Shown here piece by piece: positions 55,560 through 64,000 of a DNA stretch of 64,000 nt. The position numbers and the translations under genes are program-made. How positions within the stretch are numbered: position 1 is the first letter of the stretch; every line of letters begins with the position of its first letter. The notes below the pieces were generated by a model. It ran no database searches, was not told the origin of the DNA, and saw nothing but the letters and a program-made list of their open reading frames with translations. The DNA comes from Coix lacryma-jobi var. lacryma-jobi (taxonomy: Eukaryota > Streptophyta > Magnoliopsida > Poales > Poaceae): the NCBI GenBank assembly GCA_009763385.1, contig CM019831.1, forward strand, positions 16,332,080-16,396,079, in the 5' to 3' direction.

Positions 55560-56818
55560 CTACCGACGCCTAGTTGTCCGTCCACAGCAAGGCTGAAGCT
55601 CCATTGCCCACCACAACAGACATGCTGATAGCAGCCATCGCAGTCACCGACTTCTCCGTCCTAGCAGGGAGTCCAGCCCAATGACGGTCGCTTGAGGTTC
55701 TGCTCAACCACTCCCACCGAAGACGAAGGGCGAAACCAAAGATCTTCAGATCAATGACACCCAAGCCACCAAGATCCGTCGGCCTACAAACAATGGGCCA
55801 GGCGACCTTGCATTTTCCACTGGATGCGTACACCGTCCCAGACCACAGGAATGCACGGCGACACTTGTCTATCTGCGCGATGGCCCAGCTGGATAGGTTG
55901 CAGGATATAGCAATATGAGTAGGGATGGAAGACAGGGTGACTTTGGTGATGCGCACCTGGCCGGCATTCGTAAGCAGACCTGCCTTCCAGGTCGGCAACC
56001 TTGCCGCCACCGCGTCCACGACCGGCTGCTCCTCAGCACGCTTAAGCCTGGTTGGGATAATGGCACCCCTAAATATTTGGCAGGAAACGCTGCCACTGTG
56101 CATGGAAAGGCGACTAGAACCTCGGCCAACAGCTCAGGCGGACACCGAATTGGCATGGCAATGCATTTTTCAACATTCGAGACCAGCCCGACGCGCCCGC
56201 GAATAGCTTCAGAATGCGGCGGACGCATGTGAAGTCATCAGGGCGCGGTGCCACGAACAGCACCAGATCATCGCCGTACAGGGACACTCGGTGCGCGATG
56301 AGGCTGCTTGGCAAAGGAGTTAGGATACGCCGCCTATCCGCTTCTCTGAAAAGGGAGTTCAGGGTCTCCATGACCACGATGAAGAGCATCGGCGAGATCG
56401 GGTCTCCTTGACGCAGCCCCCTGGCGTGTGTGAAATTCTGTGACCAATCGAGCCATTCACCATCACCTTTGTGCTTGCAGAGGATAGGAGTGCTGAGATC
56501 GAGTCGGTCCACCGCCTAGGAAAGCCGACGTGCAGGCACCTCGATGAGGAAAGGCCAAGCCACAGAGTCAAAAGCGCTTGGTGATTTCTATCTTGAGCAA
56601 CACGCTTGGCACACGTTTGGAATGGAGCCAGCGGCAGGCCAAGTGCACAGCGCGGAAGTGGAAGTTATCATGTATCGCCCTTCCCGAATGAAAGCGCTCT
56701 GGTTCGGCACGACCAACAAATTCAGGCGCGGCGCCAATCTCCTTGCCAGGCATTTGGCGAACAGCTTACTGAAGCTGTGCATAAGGCTGATGGGTCTATA
56801 GTCCTCGAGGGTGGTTGG
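55560..56818 (-). pseudogene. LINE reverse transcriptase fragment
   Basis: Minus-strand frames give EDYRPISLMHSFSKLFAK at the high-coordinate end, VVPNQSAFI, GLRQGDPISPMLF and the active site LYGDDLVLF (usual YADD). Downstream are YLGVPLS, RAEEQPVVDAV and DLGGLGVIDLKIFGFALRLRW. Several frameshifts and stops are present. The 5' part is cut off by the Tekay LTR at 56819, just before the PISL motif. The 3' side is cut by the copia LTR. Confidence 0.9.
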
Positions 56819-59800
56819 TGAAATGACCTGATTTTCCTACGAAGGGAAAATCCACAGAGTCAAGTGTAATATAACTCTTTCGAGTCAAATTACCCAATAA
56901 TCCAGTCAAATATCAATAATCCATACTTCGAAAAGTACTTAATACGATATTACATTTATTACATCGCCAACAGGCGAAAATTTAGATAATCAACATCCGG
57001 AACAGCTTAAAGTAGACGAAGAAGCGCGATCGAACTCCAACTTGAGCGTAGAAGCGAAAACCCCCTATTCCTCGAACTCCTCGGAGTGGTACTCCTCCTC
57101 GGAACCTGAAACCTCAATTTTCAGTACGATTTGTACTGGCCACACTTTCCCATCCTATATGTTTTATATGTGGTAGTGGATGCAACAGGTAAATGAAATT
57201 CAGACCTAGCAGGCTGGGTTTTCCTATGCATAACAGTATAATAATTTTGTTGTTTATCATGTTTCACCATTTTAACTTATCACCGAATCCATCACCAATA
57301 CACCATTCCCTTACACACACATACTCTCGCTCAGTCGACAGAGGCCAGCTCCCTCCCAGCCTTTGTCTCAACGGCCCGCAGTCTCACCTGACTCACCGAC
57401 TCACGGCCGGCACACTCTTGCCAGAGGAAGAAAAGAGAAGCTCTCACTAGTCGGAAACAATTCAGGGAAAAAGGTCCGCAGCCAACAAGTTGGCTAACGT
57501 ATCGATCGATCAACCATACACTCTGCAGAGGTTCTACAATATCCACAAGATCGCCATCATCAGCACCCCGGATGTGCCTAGGCGGATACGGCCGCTTGCC
57601 AGCCTAGAGTAATGCCATCCTACCACTCAGCCCTGGATTCACCTCAAGTATGTCTGGGTGGCTAAGTCTGTGAAGTCACGATCCCTCTCCCGAAGGGGGA
57701 GCCGTGATCGTCTCGGAAGGGTGTGGGACTCTGATACCCGTACCTTCCTCGCACTCTCTCGCCTAGCAGTAATGGCATTACCCTACCAGGTAGTCCGACC
57801 GTCCCGTCCATAAGGAGCGAGTGGCTTGTAAGGTATTTCCCCGTGGTCAGGTCCCCGTTCCACCTAGGTTGACTAAGCCGGAATGCCTTCTCAAAGGTTT
57901 TCATTATAAGTGCCACCACAACACGCTCCTGATCTGGGCTCCACCAGCGGCTCACACCCAGATCCACCTCATGTCACCATTTAACCCGCCACAGGTTTCA
58001 CACCACTGGGCATCCAGATATGCCCTACGGCAAGACTCGCACCAGGCTCGTCTTATATTCCGGCTTGGTCGACACAACCCTCACCACCATACTCACCCAA
58101 AACACACGCAGCACACTCCCCGATATACACCGTATAACATTATGCACCGGTTTTCCACCGTAGCATGAATAAATATGATCAAGATAATATTTAGAGCGCG
58201 TGTGTCTACCCTATCAGCTGGGGTAGCAGGGGATAGGTTGCGTCAAGGCATGGGCTTACAAGCAAATCTATCATGCAAGTCCTATACTGAGCATTATTAA
58301 GTTAGAAAGATAATTTTAGCATGCGTAATGGGATCTACGAGGTTGGATGGGCTGTGGCACCTTGAGATTGATCGTTGCCTTGTTCCTCCTCGTAGTCGTG
58401 ATCCTCGTTGTCAGGCGTTCCTTCCGGCTCTGAAAACGTACGAAAACGGTCGCGTTAGCGACATCTATAGAATAACACAAAGAACGAATGAAAATTCAAA
58501 AGATCCAAATGCACTCAAACATGGTACCATTAGGTAGATCTCGATTTTAGGTGAATTTAGCAACTTGAACCACTATTTTGGAGTCCGTATGAATTAGTTA
58601 TGAATTTCCGAAGTTTATTCTATTCTCTGAAAATAACAAATGGCCGATTTAACCAGGTGATGACACGTGTCGCTCTGTGATAGGTCAGCTCGAATTCAGT
58701 GATTGACAGGTGGTTCCGTGGTCAGCGTTGACTCGGTCAACGAGAGTGATGACGCCAGCATGACGTCAGCGTTACGGCATCTCGGATGCTTCTGTTCACG
58801 ATCCTCGAGCGAACCGAGGCCTCCTTCGGCCGTAAGCCCGAGGACGGAGAGACCTACCCTCGAATGAGTCGAGGCCCTCCCTCGGACGGTGATGCCGAGA
58901 ACGCTACCCTCGAGCCTCGGACGAAACGGTGTTTTGCTCCGAGACCTCTCTCTAGCCTCGAGCCTCGGGCGAGACGGACTTTGGCTTCGAGGCCTACTTC
59001 AGCCTCGAGCCTCGGGCGAGACGGACTTTGGCTCCGAGGCCTCCTTCAGCCTCGAGCCTCGGGCGAATCGGTGTTTTGCACCGAGGCCTCCTTCAACCTC
59101 GAGCCTCGGGCGAATCGGTGGTTTGTTTTCTCCCCTTCTCCTGTTTGTTACGGCGGCGCTCCGCCAACGGCGATCTCGCGCCGGTGCTCAACTTCTCCTC
59201 TTCGGGCTCGATTCTGTGCTCCAGAGTGATCGTGTTTCTACGGCAATTCGATCCAAACCACCAATTGCCTGATCCAGTGCTCCTAGCGGCCGGCGTAGAG
59301 GATTTGGCGGCGGAAACCGCGGCGGTGGTATGTCGCCCGACTAGTTCCGCTCCTCCCTAACCAAATTCAGTCGTACGGTCTCCTCCCCATCTCCTCTACT
59401 GCCTCCCGATCATGCTGCTGACCTCGGTAACCCGGCAGCAACTCCATGCGTATGATCTCGCACGGCGGCACACAGTGGCGCGACCATGCGACATCGGAAC
59501 AGCTCATTAACGGGCACCAGTTAATTCTACGGCGTGCTCGGTGTTCTCCATCACCCGGCGATGCTATGCGTTCAGTAGTTTCCCAATTCGAGGCCCGTGG
59601 CAACTGGAGCATCGGTTCGCCGCGGCGCGTCAGTCCGCGGTGACGTGCGTGCGTTTCATCGCCGTGAGCTCGGTCTATCTATCTAGTTCGGGGTGCGGCT
59701 CCTGAAGTATCAACGTTTGCGCGGTGGTGTGTGTTCGTTCCGAGCCGGTTAGCGGCTCTGGCCTGCGCGCTCCGGTACGGGGCGCCGATGCAGAGGACGA

Positions 59801-60928
59801 AGAGAGGACGAAGATGGCGGAGGTGGCATGGCATGTGGCTTACACGGTGGTGGTGAAGTGATGAGATGAGCGGTGCAGGGCGATTCGAGGCCGTGAAGCT
59901 CCGGTTGCAGTGCCGTGCAGCTCCTGGTTCACTCCGTGCTCCGCTCGCGGTCCTCTTCCTCGGCGCCGACGGATTCCGCGCGGCGCCCTGTCGTCTCCCG
60001 CCTCCGGCTTCCTTCCTCCTCCGCCCTCGAATTCTCTCACGATGGTGTGGCGAGGTTGTTGCGCCACGGCGTGGCGATGTTGATGAGGGAGTCGCCAGGG
60101 TAGGTGGGAATTTATAACCGGTGGCTCATGCCATGGCGGACGGAGATCGGGTGGGGTCTGCTCGATCGAAGGGTTGTGAGGTGTTCGGAGTTCGCACGGC
60201 TCTAATTCGAACGGTGGGGGACAGGCTGGCGAGTTTGTTAGAGCCGGTCGGCCGAGGGGGGGCACGGTGGGGCCGCCTCTTTCGCCGTGCTCTGCCTTCC
60301 GACTTGCGGAAGAAGAAGAGAACAGTGCGACGCTCGCTGACGCGTGGGGTCGGGTGTCGGTGCCTCAGAGCTTGCGTGCGGGGGCGGTACTCAAGCGATG
60401 GCTAAGCAGCTCCGCGCGCGGTTGGGCTGGTCGAGGCAGAGCGCGGTAAGCTGGGCCGTGGTCGCGTGTGCCTGGGCCGCGTTGCGTGGGTCGCCGTGTG
60501 TGCACGCGAGGCTGGTGCCGCGCGTTGTGCTGGTCGGTTGGGGCCGTGTGCGTGGTGCTCTGGCCCAACCGGCCTCCTTTTCATTTCCTCTCTTTAATTT
60601 TCATTTGTTTATTTTATTCCTGATTAGCTTAGTGTTTAAACTAATTCTATCTAAATGTATTGTCTTTAGGTTGAGGATTATGAATTTTCGTGTAACAGTT
60701 TGTATAGATTATGTTTATATATGTTTTAATGCATTTCACACAAAAGTCCAAGAAGAGCCAAATCACATATGCTATTAATTGGTTAGTTAGTTATTTACTA
60801 TGCTACTAATGTTAATGCATATGCTTAAGGATGATTACAAGTAAGTTGTCGCACTCAAATGCAAGGTAAAAAGAAAAGAAAAATTTTATGGTTGTGAATT
60901 TTGGTGTAGGAATTTGTGGGTTGTTACA
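56819..60928 (-). repeat. 3' LTR of a Tekay-like chromovirus (4110 bp)
   Basis: On the minus strand it starts TGTAACAACCC, directly after the polypurine tract, and ends GGTCATTTCA at 56819, where LINE coding sequence resumes. It contains a 47-bp minisatellite (58908-59142) and a GC-rich half with many unsupported ORFs (58780-60590). The other LTR lies outside the window. Confidence 0.83.
58908..59142. repeat. 47-bp minisatellite inside the LTR
   Basis: Units beginning CCTCGAGCCTCGGGCGA or a close variant start at 58908, 58955, 59002, 59049 and 59096, exactly 47 bp apart. The core CCTCGGGCGAGACGGA is shared with the 43-bp minisatellite at 4521. Confidence 0.92.
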
Positions 60929-60943
60929 GTCCTCCCCCCTTAT
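60929..60943 (-). promoter_or_regulatory. Polypurine tract of the Tekay-like element
   Basis: On the minus strand, AAGGGGGGAGGACT directly before the LTR start TGTAACAACC. It primes plus-strand DNA synthesis. Confidence 0.85.
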
Positions 60944-60962
60944 TAGGATCTCGACCCCGAGA

Positions 60963-63900
60963 TTAAACTGATACATACCCGGTGAATAGGTAGGTAGGGG
61001 AATTGCACTCGTATCGGATCTCTTTCTCCCACGTTGCTTCTCTTTCAGTGTGGTACTCCACTGAACTTACACATTCTGATATACCTTGCTTCGGGTCTCT
61101 TTGTGTCCCATCCCAATATCTTGATTGGATGTTCTCTATACTCGAGTGTATCTTGTAATCAAGTGCATTAGTGGCCACAACCTCTTCTGGTACCGTAAAC
61201 ATTTTACGTAGCTGAGATACGTGGAACACAGGATGTACCCCTATAAACTCTGTAGGTAGGTCTAGTTTATATGCAAGCTGTCCAACCTTCTCTAGTAATT
61301 TGGTATGGTCCCACGAATCTTGGGGCAAGCTTTCCTTTCTTATGAAATCTGACGGTGCCCCGAAATGGAGATACTTTTAGGTAAACAAAATCTCCTACCT
61401 CAAATGCGAGGTCTCTTCGCCTTTTATCTGCATAACTCTTGTATCGAGTTTGTGCTATCTTTAGATTTTCTCGAACCTGATTCACCCCTTCCTCTGCTTC
61501 CTTAATTTTTGCGGGTCCAAAGAGTGATCTTTCTCTAGGGTTAGACCACATTAACGGAGTCTGGCATGGTCTTCCGTACAAGGCCTCAAATGGGGACATC
61601 TTAATGCTAGCCTGGTAGTTGTTGTTATATGCAAATTCTGCATGTGCTAAGCATTTCTCCCAATCCTTGCCGTAATTTAGCACACTGGCTCGGAGCATAT
61701 CTTCCAGTATCTGATTTACTCTTTCTGTTTGCCCGTCGGTTTGTGGGTGGTAAGCTGTGCTGTAATCAAGTTTCGTCCCAATTGCCTTATGCAAGGATTT
61801 CCAGAATTGAGAAGTAAATTGCGGGCCTCGATCGGACACGATGCTTGATGGTGCCCCATGAAGTTTAAGGACATGCTCCACATACAGATCGGCTAGCTTG
61901 TCGGTATGGTGAGTGGCCTGAACAGGTATGAAGTGAGCAACTTTGGTTAACCGATCCACGATTACCCAAATAGCGTCGCTCCCTTTTTGCGTCCTTGGAA
62001 GTCCAACAATAAAATCCATGGTTATGCATTCCCATTTCCACTGTGGTATATCCAGTGGTTTGAGTAATCCCGCGGGTCTCCCATGCTCAGCTTTAACCCT
62101 GCTGCATGTGTCGCATTTTGCCACGTGTTCTGCTACAGAGGTTTTCATGCCTTTCCACCAGAAGTGTTTCTTCAAATCTTGATACATTTTGGCTCCTCCA
62201 GGGTGAATGCTATACTTAGAGCTATGTGCCTCAGTCAATATTTCATTGCGAAGCTCTGGGTTAGTGGGTACACATATTCGATCTTTGTACCAAAGAGTTC
62301 CTTGGTCATCTTCTCGGTGATCGGTGCGATACCCAAGCTTCATCAAACCCCGGATATACTCCATTTCCTCACAATTCTCCTGAGCTTTGCGGATTCTATC
62401 TGTGAGGTTGTATTGGATCCGTAACTCATTCAGCATTCCATGCGGTAGGATCTCTAGCTGGAAGTGATCAATTTCCTCCTTCAGTTCAGCTGGCACAAAT
62501 TCCGCTATTAGGGTGTGACAATAACTCTTGCGACTGAGTGCATCTGCCACAACATTGGCCTTTCCTGGGTGATAGTGAATTTCTAGATCATAATCTTTAA
62601 TAAGTTCGAGCCATCGGCGCTGCCTCATATTTAGGTCTTCTTGAGTAAAGAAATATTTCAGGCTCTGTGATCGTATATAAATATCGCACTTGTTGCCTAT
62701 CAGATAGTGCCTCCAAATCTTTAGTGTATGTACTACAGCTGCAAGCTCGAGATCATGAGTGGGATACCGCTGTTCGTGATCTTTTAGCTGTCGAGAGGCA
62801 TAGGCTATAGCCCTTCCATTCTGCATCAGAACACATCCGAGTCCTTGACGGGAGGCGTCACAATAGACTACGAAACTCTGATTGATGTCGGGCAGAGCCA
62901 ACACAGGGGTGGTAGTGAGTCTCTTCTTTAGCTCAAGAAAACTATTCTCACATTCGTCTGACCACTCGAAGTTCTGTGTCTTTTTCAACAGGTTGGTCAT
63001 CGGTCGAGCAATCTTCGAGAAGTTCTCAATAAATCTGCGATAATATCCCGCCAATCCCAGAAAACTTCTGATTTCACCCACATTACGAGGTGATTCCCAA
63101 TCTCTGATAGCTTCTATTTTCGTGGGATCAACGGCTACTCCTTCGGCTGATAGTACGTGTCCCAGAAATGTCACTTCTTCAAGCCAGAACTCACATTTGC
63201 TGAACTTAGCATAAAGCAGATTTTGTGCCAATCTTTCAAGTACAGTCCTCAAATGCAGCTCATGCTCTTCCGCTGTGGCGGAGTATATAAGAATGTCGTC
63301 AATGAATACTACGACAAACTTATCTAACTCCTCCATAAACACCTTATTCATCATGTTCATGAAGTAAGCAGGTGCATTCGTGAGTCCAAATGGTACCACT
63401 GTGAACTCATACTGTCCATACCTCGTGACAAAAGCTGTTTTGGAAATATCAGTTTCTCTGATCCTCATCTGATGATACCCTGATCGGAGGTCAATCTTGG
63501 AGAAGTACTTAGCATTTCGCAACTGATCAAGCAGGTCATCAATCCTTGGCAACGGGTATTTGTTCTTGATAGTCACCGCATTCAGGCTTCTATAATCAAC
63601 ACACATCCTCATTGTGCCATCCTTCTTCCTCACAAATAATACAGGTGAACCCCAAGGTGATGCACTAGGCCTGATGTAACCCTTATCAGCAAGTTCCTTC
63701 AATTGTTTCTTTAATTCAGCCAATTCATCAACAGACATGCGATATGGTCTTTTGGCTATAGGCCCTATTCCCGGCAATAAATTGATCACAAACTCCACTT
63801 CCCGTTCCGGAGGCATCCCTGGTATTTCTTCCGGAAAACACATCGGCATGGTCTCTGACTATGGGCACATCATCTACTGTCAAAGGTTTGTCCCGGGGTA

Positions 63901-64000
63901 TAACCTTGGTTTTAAGGGCACATAGAAGGGTAGCAGTTTTCTCGGCTTGGGGTGTGCATCGCACTGCTTGGCCTGTTGGATGAGTTATTTGAATGTACCT
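60963..64000 (-). pseudogene. Ty3/gypsy chromovirus pol: RT, RNase H, integrase, chromodomain-like tail (frameshifted)
   Basis: The main frame (63849-61267, 860 aa) holds RT (DLRSGYHQMRI, active site VVFIDDILIYS), RNase H (YCDASRQGLGCVL, DLELAAVV, NVVADALSR), the integrase zinc finger (H-H-C-C) and DDE residues (MDFIVGLP, SDRGPQF, QTERVNQ). The third RNase H acid, normally in a TDHKSL-type motif, reads IRSQSL, so this Asp is missing. Two single-base frameshifts occur: near 63842 (extra T in a T run, after DHADVF) and near 61286 (extra A after GPYQIT). The tail (61328-60963) keeps the GPxF-like region and VEYHTEREATWEKEIRYE, a chromodomain-like end typical of Tekay. The 5' part runs out of the window. 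Confidence 0.93.

Noticed and set aside
58780..60590. Multiple GC-rich ORFs as genes
   Set aside because: They lie inside the 4.1-kb LTR, overlap in many frames, and show no domain.
1..64000. CRISPR arrays, operons, phage or plasmid features
   Set aside because: Spliced genes, plant transposons and plastid insertion show a plant nuclear genome; the spaced repeats seen are transposon termini and minisatellites.

Overview
This window is nuclear DNA of a grass (Poaceae, probably a panicoid such as a sorghum, sugarcane or maize relative). The grounds are a spliced receptor-like kinase fused to a jacalin lectin, an NB-ARC/LRR fragment with plant introns, CACTA transposons whose subterminal arrays carry GCCGAGTGCC, many Stowaway and Tourist MITEs, Ty3 LTRs of 3-4 kb primed by tRNA-Met, and a plastid psbB-psbT fragment. 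Most of the sequence is nested transposable elements. No CRISPR array, operon or bacterial feature is present.

Layout. 1-5173: 5' part of a minus-strand Ty3 retrotransposon with an odd protease/zinc-knuckle ORF and a 2979-bp LTR. 5736-13857: minus-strand gene for a non-RD kinase plus half a jacalin domain, six exons in phase. 13.9-25.2 kb: transposon-filled sequence (solo LTR, Tourist, MULE, CACTA and hAT elements, a poly(A) retroposon) and a possible 5'-UTR exon at 21.7 kb. 25.4-28.2 kb: NLR pseudogene broken by a LINE, a solo LTR and two frameshifts. 29.4-29.9 kb: possible membrane-protein fragment. 30.6-37.4 kb: Ty1/copia element with near-matching LTRs and a perfect 5-bp target-site duplication. 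38.2-42.9 kb: a hairpin, a large fold-back element and an inverted repeat surrounding plus-strand jacalin exons (40025-41779). 43.5-44.6 kb: plastid DNA insertion. 44.9-46.1 kb: CACTA-like element. 46.1-47.5 kb: GC-rich unassigned DNA. 47.5-52.8 kb: CACTA element with an intact seven-exon TNPA-like gene. 53.3-55.6 kb: decayed copia. 55.6-56.8 kb: LINE fragment. 56.8-64 kb: 3' half of a Tekay-like chromovirus (LTR, pol).

The main observation joins two distant pieces. The minus-strand kinase gene stops after the first exon of a two-exon jacalin domain. The plus-strand locus 34 kb away begins with the second exon of a jacalin domain and continues with a complete second one. Exon phases agree at the break. 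The simplest reading is one kinase-jacalin-jacalin gene split by an inversion of roughly 34 kb, or by a misoriented contig. A clustered NLR pseudogene suggests this was an immune-receptor-type locus later filled with transposons.
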